DNA of 64,000 nucleotides from Dokdonella_A sp964582225 (GTDB taxonomy: Bacteria; Pseudomonadota; Gammaproteobacteria; Xanthomonadales; Rhodanobacteraceae): the NCBI GenBank assembly GCA_964582225.1, contig CAZORA010000004.1, forward strand, positions 58,772 through 122,771, given 5' to 3'. Made by a program: the position numbers and the translations under genes. Every line of letters starts with the position of its first letter. Position 1 is the first letter of the stretch. Below the pieces are notes generated by a model. It ran no database searches and had not been told where the DNA came from. It worked only from the letters and a program-made list of their open reading frames with translations. Of this stretch, positions 14,980 through 23,101 are shown piece by piece.

Positions 14980-17297
14980 CAGCGCTCGGGCCGGGCGCCG
15001 CGCGCCATCAGGATCGACAGGCAGAAGTGGAAGGCCACGCCGAGCGCCACGGTGAGGCCGATCGCGCGCAGCACGGGCAGGCTCGACAACGCCTGCACGC
15101 CGAACACCAGCAGCGCCGCGGCGACGCAGACCAGGGTCGCGTGCAGGGTGCGCCGCGCCTCCGCGGCGTCGGCCACCGGGCGCTCGAAAAAGAGCGCGTA
15201 GTGCAGGCCAAGCCCGGCGGCCAGGGTCAGCGCAACCAGGTGGAACAGCGAGATCGGGATGCCCGCCGCGCGCTCGACGCAGAAGACGAGGATCGTTGCC
15301 AGGCTCATCGGCGCCAGCACATGCCAGGCGCGGCGCAGGCTGCGCAGCGCGAGCAGCACGGTCAGCGCGAGCAGCAGCAGGGCGAAGCCCAGCGCGTGCA
15401 GGATGCGCTCGCGATAGGCGGCCACCAGGGACTCGGAGGCGGCCTTCAGGTCGAGCAGCTCGACGCGACCGCCGCTGGCCTCGGCCAGCGCCTTCAGGGC
15501 GGCCGGGCGCTGCAGGTCGCCGAGCGCGGCGAGGCCGAGCCAGGCGCCGTCGCGCTCGACCAGCATCGAGGCGAGCCGCGCGCCGAAGGGCGAAGCGATG
15601 AACTCCGCCGGCGTGAGCGGCGCCAGGCCGCGCGCGCGCTCGACGTCGTCGACGAAGGGCGCGAACAGGTCGCGGCGGAACGGCAGGCCCTGCTGCGCCG
15701 CGGTCAGCATCGCTTCGAGCGGCGCCCGCGCGGGCAGCTTCGCCTGTCGCGCGCGCTGCACCTCGAGGCTCGGCAGGTAGCGGTTCGGCAGCTCGAACGA
15801 GTCCAGGGCGCCGTCCGCCACCAGCCCGTCGAGCGCCGGTTCGAGCCGCTCGCCGAGGCGCAGCACGCCGTCGGCGTCGGCTCCGTGCAGCACCAGCAGA
15901 TAGCGCACGTCCGCCGCGCCGAGCTCGCGGCGCAGCTCCGCGTCGCGCGCCAGCAGCGGCGCCGGCAGCGGCGTCAGCGCGGCGAGATCGTTCTGCCACA
16001 GCGGCCTCGGCGCGCACCAGGCGAGCAGCAGACCCGCCGCCAGCAGGGTCCAGGGCAGCCAGGCCAGGCGGGGCACGCGATCGAGCAGCGCGGTCGCCCG
16101 CGCCAGCCGCGGCGAGTCGGCGACGTCGCGAAAGCGCGGCGGCAGCACCCGCGGCAGCAGGTAGCGGGTGCTGAAGCCCGCCACCAGCAGGCCCGCGATG
16201 GTGAACACCGCCAGCTGCTGCAGGCCCGGCACGCCGGAGGCGAGAAACGCCAGATAGGCGATCGCCGCCGAGACGATGGCGGTGGCGAGCAGGGGCCACA
16301 GCGCGCGGGCGCTGGCCAGCGCGCTTTCGCCCGCGCGACGGTGGCTGAGCAGGCGCAGCGGGTACTCCTGGGCGACGCCGAGCAGGGTGAAGCCGAAGGC
16401 GAGCGTGATGCCGTGCACGCTGCCGAAGCCGAGCGCCAGCGCGCCGACCCCGGCCAGCGCGCCGCTGGCGACCGGCAGCGCGCCCATCAGTACCGCTTCC
16501 AGGTTGCGGTAGGCGAAGAGCAGCAGCAGCAGGAAGCCCGCCGAGCTCAGCAGGCCGAGCCAGTGCGCCTGGGCGCGCGTGCGCGCGTCGACCACCAGGC
16601 TGAACCAGCCCGGTCCGCTGAGCGTCAGCGCGGCGTCGCCGCGCCCTGGAAGCGCCGCAAAGGCCGCCTGCAGCGCGCCGATGGTTTCCCGCTGCGCGCC
16701 TGGGTCGAAACCCGCGGCGCGCGTCTCGACCAGCAGCAGGGCCTCACCCGCGGAGGAAAACCAGACGCCGTCGCGGATTTCCGGCGCTTTCGGCGGCGCC
16801 CAGCGCTCGGCGAGGCGGGCCACCTCCAGCGTCGGATCGCGCGCCACGAGCGGCTTCACCAGGGCGGCGGCGGGCGAGGCGAGGTCGGCCAGGCGCTGGC
16901 TCAACTGATCGACGAGCCAGTCCACGTCGAAGGTTTCCGCATCGAGAGTCGGCGACAGCAGATAGCGATAGGGCAGCAGGCGCTCATCCAGCGCGGCCGG
17001 GTCGAAGGCGCCGTTCAGCACCTGACGGAAGTGCGCCGGATCCGCCTCCAGCGCCACGGCCAGGCCGCGGCTGAGCCGCGCCAGCGCGGGCTCGGCCGCG
17101 CCGCCGATTGCGAGCATCAGGAGCCGCGAGCCCGGCCCTTCGCCGACCTGCTCCATCAGGAGCTTCTGCGCCGCACTCGCCGGCGGCGGCATGAAGCTGC
17201 GCAGGTCGGAGCCGAGCCGCAGGTGATCGACAGCGGCCAGCGCGCCGAGCGCGAGCAGCGCGAGCCAGGCGCCGAGCAGCAGCCGGCGCCGGCTCAC
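14979..17297 (-). CDS. MMPL/RND-superfamily exporter of the aryl-polyene cluster
   Basis: 772 residues with the duplicated RND plan: an N-terminal transmembrane helix (RLLLGAWLALLALGALAAV), a large periplasmic loop, five more helices (about 235-420), then a second copy. The helix pairs carry GFTLLGVAQEYPLRLLSHRRAG and the equivalent LTLAAGLGLHYALFFERPV. It belongs to the predicted-exporter group (COG4258) found in aryl-polyene/xanthomonadin clusters, proposed to move the polyene lipid or its precursor out of the inner membrane. Neighbours are a LolA-like protein (4-base overlap upstream) and a dehydratase (1-base overlap downstream). Confidence 0.85.
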   Translation of the reverse strand: MSRRRLLLGAWLALLALGALAAVDHLRLGSDLRSFMPPPASAAQKLLMEQVGEGPGSRLLMLAIGGAAEPALARLSRGLAVALEADPAHFRQVLNGAFDPAALDERLLPYRYLLSPTLDAETFDVDWLVDQLSQRLADLASPAAALVKPLVARDPTLEVARLAERWAPPKAPEIRDGVWFSSAGEALLLVETRAAGFDPGAQRETIGALQAAFAALPGRGDAALTLSGPGWFSLVVDARTRAQAHWLGLLSSAGFLLLLLFAYRNLEAVLMGALPVASGALAGVGALALGFGSVHGITLAFGFTLLGVAQEYPLRLLSHRRAGESALASARALWPLLATAIVSAAIAYLAFLASGVPGLQQLAVFTIAGLLVAGFSTRYLLPRVLPPRFRDVADSPRLARATALLDRVPRLAWLPWTLLAAGLLLAWCAPRPLWQNDLAALTPLPAPLLARDAELRRELGAADVRYLLVLHGADADGVLRLGERLEPALDGLVADGALDSFELPNRYLPSLEVQRARQAKLPARAPLEAMLTAAQQGLPFRRDLFAPFVDDVERARGLAPLTPAEFIASPFGARLASMLVERDGAWLGLAALGDLQRPAALKALAEASGGRVELLDLKAASESLVAAYRERILHALGFALLLLALTVLLALRSLRRAWHVLAPMSLATILVFCVERAAGIPISLFHLVALTLAAGLGLHYALFFERPVADAAEARRTLHATLVCVAAALLVFGVQALSSLPVLRAIGLTVALGVAFHFCLSILMARGARPER

Positions 17298-17944
17298 GGC
17301 GTGGCGCCGCGGCAGAGCGCCTCGATCGCTTCGGGCTCGGGCGCCGCTGGCAGCGCCACCGTGGCCAGCGCACCGACCAGCAGCGCGGCGCGGTCGCCAT
17401 CCGCATCGCGGCTGCGAAAGCAGTGCGGCTCGCCGCCGACGCCGTCGACCTCGAGCTCGGACATGCGCCGCGCGAGGCGCGGATCAAGCGGCACCAGGCG
17501 CAGCCGCCAGGACTTGCCGCGCTGCTCGACGTTCAGCTCGAACTCGCGCTGCAGCGCCTGCGCGTCGCCGCCGAGCAGGGCCGAAAAGCCATTCAGGAAG
17601 CCGGCCAACTCCGGCGCCTGACCAAGCGCGAAGGAGCGCGGCTTGCGCGGCGGACGCTCCACCCGCACGCGCCCGTCGGCGATCGTGATCTGCTCGCGCC
17701 AGGGCGCGTCGACGCGCTTGCCGAGGCGCCCCGGCCCGAGGTATTCGAGCTCGCCGCGGAGCAGCAGAGGGCGCTCGAGCAGGCTCGACCAGCGCAGCTC
17801 CGCATAGGCGGTACGCGAGGGCGGAGTGCGCTTCAGCGCGGCGACGATATCAGCCGCGTCAGGCGGCGTCGCCGAGGCCGGCGGCGCCGTCCACGCGAGC
17901 GCCGCGAGCAGCACCGCCGCTCGCTTCCGTATCCCAGAAATCAT
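17294..17944 (-). CDS. LolA-like periplasmic protein of the aryl-polyene cluster
   Basis: 216 residues. A Sec signal peptide (about 1-25, AVLLAALAWTAPPASA) precedes a LolA/LppX-like beta sheet: the family pattern RTAYAELRWSSLLERPLLLRGELEY, then strands ending in the conserved Cys pair region. LolA carries lipoproteins between membranes. The aryl-polyene paralogues (COG2834 relatives) are thought to shuttle the lipid product with the MMPL exporter. The ATG lies 86 bases inside the upstream acyltransferase gene, a large overlap for this operon; the signal peptide supports the start. It overlaps the exporter gene by 4 bases. Confidence 0.8.
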   Translation of the reverse strand: MISGIRKRAAVLLAALAWTAPPASATPPDAADIVAALKRTPPSRTAYAELRWSSLLERPLLLRGELEYLGPGRLGKRVDAPWREQITIADGRVRVERPPRKPRSFALGQAPELAGFLNGFSALLGGDAQALQREFELNVEQRGKSWRLRLVPLDPRLARRMSELEVDGVGGEPHCFRSRDADGDRAALLVGALATVALPAAPEPEAIEALCRGATP

Positions 17945-18821
17945 GCCAGTTGAACCAGTTGCAGGGGTCCTGTCGCAGGTGATGTTCGAGCCGCGCCGCG
18001 TAGCGCGCGGCCAGCGCCTCGAGCGCCGCCTGGCGGTTCTCGCGCGGCAGCTCGACGCGATCGGCCAGCGGCTCGAAGACCAGATCGTAGCGATTGCCGC
18101 CGCGATAGAGGCCGAGACAGAGCACCAGCGGCACGCCGAGCGCGGCGGCGAACTGATAGGGCGCGGTCGGAAACACCGCCGGCGCGCCGAAGAAATCGAC
18201 GTTCACGGTGCGCTCGCCGCGCCGCGCGCGATCGCCGAGGATGGCGACCAGGGCGCCCGCTTCAAGCGCCTCCGCCAGCGCCAGCACGATCTCGCTGCCG
18301 GGCCGGCCGGCGTCGATGACGTTGGCGGCGATGCCCGGATTGAGCGCGTGCAGAAGTTCGGTCAGGGCCGGGGTCTTGTGAGTGTCCATCAACACGCAGA
18401 CCCGCGGTGCGTCGGGCCGCTCGGCCAGCACTCGCAGCGCCTCGAAGCTGCCGACGTGGGCGCCGACCAGCAGCAACCCGCGTTGCGGGCGCTGCAGTGC
18501 CATGAGCTGCGCCAGGCCCGTGACCCGCACATCGAAGTCGCGAAAGCGCCCCGACAGCAGGAACACCCGGTCGAGCAGCACCGCAGCGAAGCGGTGGATG
18601 TGTCGCATTACCTGCAAGACACCGGCGGACCGGCCGCTCAGGCGGGCGAAGAAGGCGCGCGAAGCAGCGCGCTCGTAGGGACGGCGAACATAAAAATAGA
18701 GCGTGATCGGATACAGCAGGACGCGCGCAGCCCGACGCCCCAGACGCAAGCCGATGGTGAGGATCAACCAGATCGCAAAGTGCCCACCGCCCTCCCGGCG
18801 CTCGCTCCAGTGTGCGCTCAC
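17859..18821 (-). CDS. LpxL/HtrB-like lauroyl acyltransferase of the aryl-polyene cluster
   Basis: 320 residues from GTG 18821, which overlaps the previous stop (GTGA). It has the lysophospholipid/lipid A acyltransferase fold with a hydrophobic lead (IWLILTIGLRLGRRAARVLLYPITLYFYV). The motif region GLLLVGAHVGSFEALRVLA replaces the canonical HX4D/E with H-x3-E-like spacing (HVGSFE), and NWFNWHDFW stands near the C-terminus. Members of this subgroup occur in nearly all aryl-polyene clusters and probably attach the polyene to its lipid carrier. The last 86 bases are shared with the LolA-like gene in another frame. Confidence 0.82.
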   Translation of the reverse strand: MSAHWSERREGGGHFAIWLILTIGLRLGRRAARVLLYPITLYFYVRRPYERAASRAFFARLSGRSAGVLQVMRHIHRFAAVLLDRVFLLSGRFRDFDVRVTGLAQLMALQRPQRGLLLVGAHVGSFEALRVLAERPDAPRVCVLMDTHKTPALTELLHALNPGIAANVIDAGRPGSEIVLALAEALEAGALVAILGDRARRGERTVNVDFFGAPAVFPTAPYQFAAALGVPLVLCLGLYRGGNRYDLVFEPLADRVELPRENRQAALEALAARYAARLEHHLRQDPCNWFNWHDFWDTEASGGAARGARVDGAAGLGDAA

Positions 18822-19108
18822 GCGAGCTCTCCGCTGCCGCGCATGAGCTCCCTGCCGTCGCGCAGCAGGCGAAACCGGAGCTGGCGCCCGTCCAGGCGCC
18901 AGCGCAGCTCCGCCTGCTGGTCCGGCAGCAGCGGGGTGAGGAACTTGACCGCGTCGAGGCGGGCGAATCGTCCGGCACCGCTGTCTTCGAGCGCCGCCGC
19001 CAGGCGATCCAGCAGCAGCACGCCGGGCACCACCGGCGCGCCCGGAAAATGCCCGGGCAGGCTCGGGTGCCCGGCCGCGATGCACAGCGGACGAACCTGC
19101 TCGCTCAC
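18818..19108 (-). CDS. Short hotdog dehydratase-like protein (ApeI/FabA-FabZ-like)
   Basis: 96 residues from GTG 19108, overlapping the upstream stop (GTGA). The segment HPSLPGHFPGAPVVPGVLLLDRLAAAL is the FabZ/ApeI signature with the catalytic-type His in GHFPGAPVVPG. The protein is short compared with FabZ (~145) but normal for ApeI-like proteins of aryl-polyene clusters. The predicted reaction is dehydration of 3-hydroxyacyl-ACP intermediates. Confidence 0.8.
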   Translation of the reverse strand: MSEQVRPLCIAAGHPSLPGHFPGAPVVPGVLLLDRLAAALEDSGAGRFARLDAVKFLTPLLPDQQAELRWRLDGRQLRFRLLRDGRELMRGSGELA

Positions 19109-19833
19109 GGCACGCGCTCGCCGATCGCCTGCTCGCGCAGCAGCCGCGGCCAGACCCGCAGCAGGCACGCCGCGAAGCGCGCCAGCGGCAGCTGCGGTAC
19201 GTGGCGCAGGCGCCAGCGCCGCCAGGGATACTCGGCCAGCAGCAGCACGGCCGACAGCGCCCAGCTGCCGACGTGCAGGTACCAGCGCCAGGCGCCGCCG
19301 GCAAGCTGCACGGGCGGGCGCAGGCTTAAACTCTCGAGCAGGCCGCCCGGCGTCAGGCAGGCGGCGATCGCGAGCAGGGCGGCCGTCTGCACCGCAAACA
19401 GCGCGGCCCAGACCGCGGTCAGGCCGCGCGCGTAACCGGCGACTCCCGGCAGCTCGAGGCGCTCGCGGCCTTCCACCGCGGCGATGATGCGGGCGATCAG
19501 GGGCTCACGCCCGCGCCGCAGGCTGGCGCCGAAGAAGAGCCCGAGCGCGGCGTTGACGCAGGCCGGCAGCAGGTCGAGCGCCGGCTGTCCGTGACCGTGC
19601 GCGGCGAGGCCGAGAAAGCCTGCACCGACGCCGAGCCACAGGAGCCAGGCGGCGAGGCTGGCGCGCAGCAGGCCGGGCAGGAGCAGCAGGCTGAGCAGGG
19701 TGAGCGCGGCGAGGCCGTCGAGCCAGGGGCTGCGCACCACGAGCGCGGCGAGCAGCAGCACCAGGTACAGCGCGAAGCCGCCGCCGAGCAGTGCGCGCGC
19801 AGGCCGCATCCGCACCGGCCTCATTGAAACCAT
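19105..19833 (-). CDS. Polytopic membrane protein of the aryl-polyene/xanthomonadin cluster (COG4648-like)
   Basis: 242 residues from ATG 19833 (MVSMRPVRMRP). Six to seven hydrophobic helices make up most of the protein (for example GGFALYLVLLLAALVV and TLLSLLLLPGLLRASLAAWLLWLG). Similar membrane proteins of unknown function stand next to the ACP in aryl-polyene clusters. An upstream in-frame ATG at 19953 overlaps the ACP gene and adds a charged non-hydrophobic lead, so the later start is preferred; other internal ATGs at 19824 or 19809 are possible. Its stop overlaps the next gene by 4 bases. Confidence 0.7.
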   Translation of the reverse strand: MVSMRPVRMRPARALLGGGFALYLVLLLAALVVRSPWLDGLAALTLLSLLLLPGLLRASLAAWLLWLGVGAGFLGLAAHGHGQPALDLLPACVNAALGLFFGASLRRGREPLIARIIAAVEGRERLELPGVAGYARGLTAVWAALFAVQTAALLAIAACLTPGGLLESLSLRPPVQLAGGAWRWYLHVGSWALSAVLLLAEYPWRRWRLRHVPQLPLARFAACLLRVWPRLLREQAIGERVP

Positions 19834-19927
19834 CGCTGCGTCCACGGCTTCCGGCTGAAGGTCTCCGCGCCGACCCCGAAACTCCCCGACGCGATACTCG
19901 CGCAGCGCGAGGCGGTTCGCAACGGCC

Positions 19928-20221
19928 TCAGCCGGCCGCGCGCTGCTGTTCAATGTGCGCGGAAAGCGCGCGCAGGCTGGAAAAGATGCGCTGGTTGTCG
20001 GGATTGTCCGAGCGCAGCTGGAAGCCGTAGCGCCGCGACACCGCCAGCGCGAGCTCGAGCGCGTCGATCGAATCGAGGCCCAGGTCGCCGCCGAACAGCG
20101 CCGCCTGCGGGTCGATTGCCGCAGCCTCGACGCCGTCCAGGTTCAGGCTTTCCACCAGGAGTTCGGCCAGCTCGCGTTCGGCCGGAGTCTGCGTGGAAGC
20201 GGAAGACGCGGTTTGATCCAT
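19928..20221 (-). CDS. Acyl carrier protein of the aryl-polyene cluster
   Basis: 97 residues; a single ACP domain with the phosphopantetheine attachment serine in GLDSIDALEL and an acidic recognition helix. Typical type-II ACP length plus a Ser/Thr/Gln-rich N-tail. It would carry the aryl starter and growing polyene chain. It is the first gene of the minus-strand operon and divergent from xanB2, 71 bases away; in Xanthomonas the corresponding ACP is charged with 3-hydroxybenzoate made by XanB2. The ketosynthase and ligase partners are not in this window. Confidence 0.88.
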   Translation of the reverse strand: MDQTASSASTQTPAERELAELLVESLNLDGVEAAAIDPQAALFGGDLGLDSIDALELALAVSRRYGFQLRSDNPDNQRIFSSLRALSAHIEQQRAAG

Positions 20222-20292
20222 GATGAAGCGCGCTCGACAGTCCAGTCAGCCCGGCAGTGTATCATTGCCGGTTGCCGCGATGATTCGCATCG
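20222..20292. promoter_or_regulatory. Divergent promoter region, xanB2 / ACP operon
   Basis: 71 bases separate the two start codons, so both promoters must overlap here. A TATCAT hexamer on the plus strand at 20260-20265 is a plausible -10 for xanB2 (ATG 20293). No good -35 at 16-18 bases is visible, which suggests activator dependence or another sigma factor. Shared control would coordinate starter supply with polyene assembly. Confidence 0.3.
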
Positions 20293-21282
20293 ATGACCGA
20301 CCCGGCGCCGCTCGAACCGGTTTTTGAATCCGCCCCGCCGGCCGCGAGTCTGCGGATCGGCTACGCGCGGGCGGGCGTGATCGAGCTTCTGGCCGATCCG
20401 TACGCGCTCGCCGTGATCGGATTCGGCGACGAGCTCGCGCTGCCCGCGGACCCGCGCGCGCTGCGCGTCGGCCTGCAGCCGGTTGGCGAGGCCCTGCGCG
20501 AGGTCTGGCGAGTACCCAACCCGATCCGCAGCGGGCGCGAGGGCGCGCTCGCCTGGAGCAGCGACGGCGACCACGGCTTCTTCGCGCTGGAGCTCGACGA
20601 AGCGGCCTGCGGCGGCATCGGCGCCGCGGCCGAAGCGGCCTACCGGCAGCTCGCCGACTTCGTCGCCGCGAGCGCCACCCCGCATCTGCTGCGCTTGTGG
20701 AACTACTTCGACGCAATCAACGAGGGCGAAGGTGACGCCGAGCGCTACCGCCGGTTCTGCGTCGGCCGCGCGCGCGGACTCGCGGCGCTCGGCCAGGGCT
20801 ACCCGGCCGCCTGCGCGATCGGCCGGCGCGACCGGCGGCGCAGCCTCCAGGTCTTCGGACTCGCGGGGCGCCGACTCGGTCGCGCGCTGGAAAATCCGCG
20901 CCAGACCAGCGCCTGGCGCTACCCGCGCGAGTACGGACCGACGGCGCCGACCTTTGCCCGCGGCATGCTCGATCACGACGGCCAGCTGCTCGTCTCCGGC
21001 ACCGCGGCGGTGGTCGGCTACAGCTCCCGCCACCCGGGCGATTTCGACGCGCAGCTGGCGGAAACGCTGGACAATCTCGACACCCTGCGTTGCGCCGCGG
21101 GGCGCAGCGACGGCTGGCGCGCGAGCCTCAAGGTCTATCTGCGCGACGCCGCCGACGCGCCACGCCTGCGACGGGCGCTCGCCGCGCGGCTCGCGGCCGA
21201 CGACGAGCTGCTGCTGCTCGAGGGCGACATCTGCCGCCGCGAGCTTCTGGTCGAGATCGACGGCGCGTATCGCCGACGTTGA
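20293..21282 (+). CDS. xanB2: XanB2-type chorismatase / pteridine-dependent dioxygenase-like protein
   Basis: 329 residues, matching the family length. The C-terminal half has the diagnostic segment ENPRQTSAWRYPREYGPTAP followed by FARG, then LLVSGTAAVVGYSSRHPGD, and earlier LRLWNYFDAINEGEGDAERYRRFCVGRARGL. These are hallmarks of the FkbO/Hyg5/XanB2 chorismatases, of which XanB2 of Xanthomonas converts chorismate to 3- and 4-hydroxybenzoate for xanthomonadin and ubiquinone. The divergent ACP operon supports the xanthomonadin link. It is 78 bases upstream of the alcohol dehydrogenase gene. Confidence 0.88.
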   Translation: MTDPAPLEPVFESAPPAASLRIGYARAGVIELLADPYALAVIGFGDELALPADPRALRVGLQPVGEALREVWRVPNPIRSGREGALAWSSDGDHGFFALELDEAACGGIGAAAEAAYRQLADFVAASATPHLLRLWNYFDAINEGEGDAERYRRFCVGRARGLAALGQGYPAACAIGRRDRRRSLQVFGLAGRRLGRALENPRQTSAWRYPREYGPTAPTFARGMLDHDGQLLVSGTAAVVGYSSRHPGDFDAQLAETLDNLDTLRCAAGRSDGWRASLKVYLRDAADAPRLRRALAARLAADDELLLLEGDICRRELLVEIDGAYRRR

Positions 21283-21360
21283 CGCGCCGGCGCCGAGCGC
21301 TATCTTGATCGTCGGCCGCAGCCGCGACCATCCCGCCCAGCGCTGCGGAGAAATCTAGCC

Positions 21361-22476
21361 ATGAAAACCCGCGCCGCCGTCGCCTGGGCGCCCGGCCAGC
21401 CGCTATCGGTCGAGGAAATCGACCTCGAGGGACCCCGCGCCGGCGAGGTACTGCTGCGGATCGCCGCCGCCGGGGTCTGCCACACCGACGAGCTGACCCT
21501 TTCCGGGCGCGATCCCGAAGGCCTGTTCCCGGTGGTCCTGGGCCACGAGGGTGCCGGCGTGGTCGAGGAAGTGGGCGCCGGCGTCGACAGCGTGCGCCCC
21601 GGCGACCACGTGATCCCGCTCTACACGCCGGAGTGCGGCGTCTGCGAATACTGCCGCTCCGGACGCACCAATTTGTGCCAGGCGATCCGCGCCACCCAGG
21701 GCCGCGGCCTGATGCCGGACGGCAGCTCGCGCTTCTCCAAGGGCGGGCGCATGATCCACCACTACATGGGCACCAGCACCTTCAGCGAGTACACGGTGCT
21801 GCCCGAGATCGCGGTGGCGAAGATCGATCCCGCCGCGCCGCTGGAGCGGGTCTGCCTGCTGGGCTGCGCGATCACCACCGGGATCGGCGCCGTGCTCAAC
21901 ACCGCCAAGGTCCGCCCCGGCGCCTCCGTCGCGGTGTTCGGCAGCGGCGGCGTCGGCCTGTCGGTGATCCAGGGTGCGGCGATGGCCAAGGCCTCGCGGA
22001 TCCTCTGCGTCGCGCGCAACCCGGAGCGCTTCGCTCTGGCGCGCGCCTTCGGCGCCACCGACCTCGTCGACACCCGGCAGTACCCGGACGCCCCGCTGCA
22101 GGAGGTGATCGTCGAGCTGACCGGCGGCGGCGTCGACTATTCCTTCGACTGCACCGGCAACACCCAGCTGATGCGCGCCGCGCTCGAGTGCTGCCACAAG
22201 GGCTGGGGCGAATCGACCATCATCGGCGTGGCCGGCGCCGGCGAGGAAATCCGCACGCGCCCGTTCCAGCTGGTCACCGGCCGCGTCTGGCGCGGCTCGG
22301 CCTTCGGCGGAGTCAAGGGCCGCAGCCAGCTCCCCGGCTACGTCGAGCGCTACCTGGCCGGCGAGATCCACATCGACGAGTACGTCAGCGCCGAGATGCC
22401 GCTGGCCGAGATCAACCGCGCCTTCGAGCTGATGCGCGCGCACCGCACGATCCGCTCGATCATCCGCTTCCCGTGA
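21361..22476 (+). CDS. Zn-dependent class III-type alcohol dehydrogenase (S-(hydroxymethyl)glutathione dehydrogenase-like)
   Basis: 371 residues. Catalytic zinc ligands are in GVCHTDELTLSG and GHEGAGVVEEVG; structural zinc cysteines are C-x2-C-x2-C-x7-C in CGVCEYCRSGRTNLC; the Rossmann motif is VFGSGGVGLSVIQGA. Length and the segments KGGRMIHHYMGTSTFSEYTV and TAKVRPGASVAVFG match FrmA/AdhC, which oxidises the glutathione-formaldehyde adduct with NAD. No FrmB/FghA esterase or FrmR is next to it. Instead it overlaps a methyltransferase gene (GTGA) and two cytochrome c genes follow, which raises the possibility of a different alcohol substrate. Confidence 0.88.
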   Translation: MKTRAAVAWAPGQPLSVEEIDLEGPRAGEVLLRIAAAGVCHTDELTLSGRDPEGLFPVVLGHEGAGVVEEVGAGVDSVRPGDHVIPLYTPECGVCEYCRSGRTNLCQAIRATQGRGLMPDGSSRFSKGGRMIHHYMGTSTFSEYTVLPEIAVAKIDPAAPLERVCLLGCAITTGIGAVLNTAKVRPGASVAVFGSGGVGLSVIQGAAMAKASRILCVARNPERFALARAFGATDLVDTRQYPDAPLQEVIVELTGGGVDYSFDCTGNTQLMRAALECCHKGWGESTIIGVAGAGEEIRTRPFQLVTGRVWRGSAFGGVKGRSQLPGYVERYLAGEIHIDEYVSAEMPLAEINRAFELMRAHRTIRSIIRFP

Positions 22477-23069
22477 GCAAGCGCTACGACCGCGCCTATT
22501 TCGACCGCTGGTACCGCGACGCGCGCCATCGGGTCGGCTCGCAGGCGGCGCTCGTGCGCAAGGTGGCGATGGTGCTGCACGCAGCCGAACACTACCTCGG
22601 CCGCCCGCTCGCCAACGTGCTCGACGTCGGCTGCGGCGAAGCGCCCTGGCGCGGCCAGCTGCTCAAGTTCCGCCCCGCCATCGACTACCGCGGCCTCGAT
22701 TCCAGCGACTACGTGATCGAGCGCTACGGCCGCGCGCGCGGCATCGGCCGGGCGCGCTTCGGCGATCTGGCCGAGCTCCGCTTCGAGCGCCCCTTCGACC
22801 TGATCGTGTGCTCCGACGTGCTGCACTACGTTCCCGCGGAAGAGATGCGCCGCGGGCTTTCCGGCTTTGCCGAGCTGCTCGGCGGCGTGGCCTTTCTCGA
22901 AGCCTTCAGCTCGAGCGACGCGATCGACGGTGACCTCGAGGGCTACATCTCCCGCCCGCCGGCCTGGTACCGACGCTGCTTCGAGGAGGCCAGGCTGCGC
23001 GCGCTCGGCGGCCAGCTCTGGATCGGGCCGGCGCTGGCCGACTCGCTGACCTCGCTCGAATGGCCGTGA
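22473..23069 (+). CDS. Class I SAM-dependent methyltransferase
   Basis: 198 residues from GTG 22473, overlapping the dehydrogenase stop by 4 bases. Motif I is VLDVGCGEAPWRGQL, motif II YRGLDSSDYVIERY, and motif IV FDLIVCSDVLHYV, typical of a small Rossmann-fold methyltransferase. The C-terminal part PPAWYRRCFEEARLRALG is common in proteobacterial members annotated only as methyltransferase. Substrate unknown; the operon position suggests a link with the dehydrogenase or cytochrome products. Confidence 0.82.
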   Translation: MSKRYDRAYFDRWYRDARHRVGSQAALVRKVAMVLHAAEHYLGRPLANVLDVGCGEAPWRGQLLKFRPAIDYRGLDSSDYVIERYGRARGIGRARFGDLAELRFERPFDLIVCSDVLHYVPAEEMRRGLSGFAELLGGVAFLEAFSSSDAIDGDLEGYISRPPAWYRRCFEEARLRALGGQLWIGPALADSLTSLEWP

Positions 23070-23101
23070 CCGCTGCGGCCGGCTTTGGCTACCATGCGGC
23101 G

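Noticed and set aside
14472..17621. A 1049-residue open frame on the plus strand
   Set aside because: It lies entirely antisense to the exporter, dehydratase and trmL genes. Its translation is Arg/Gln/Ala/His-rich with no domain, the usual mirror effect in GC-rich coding DNA.
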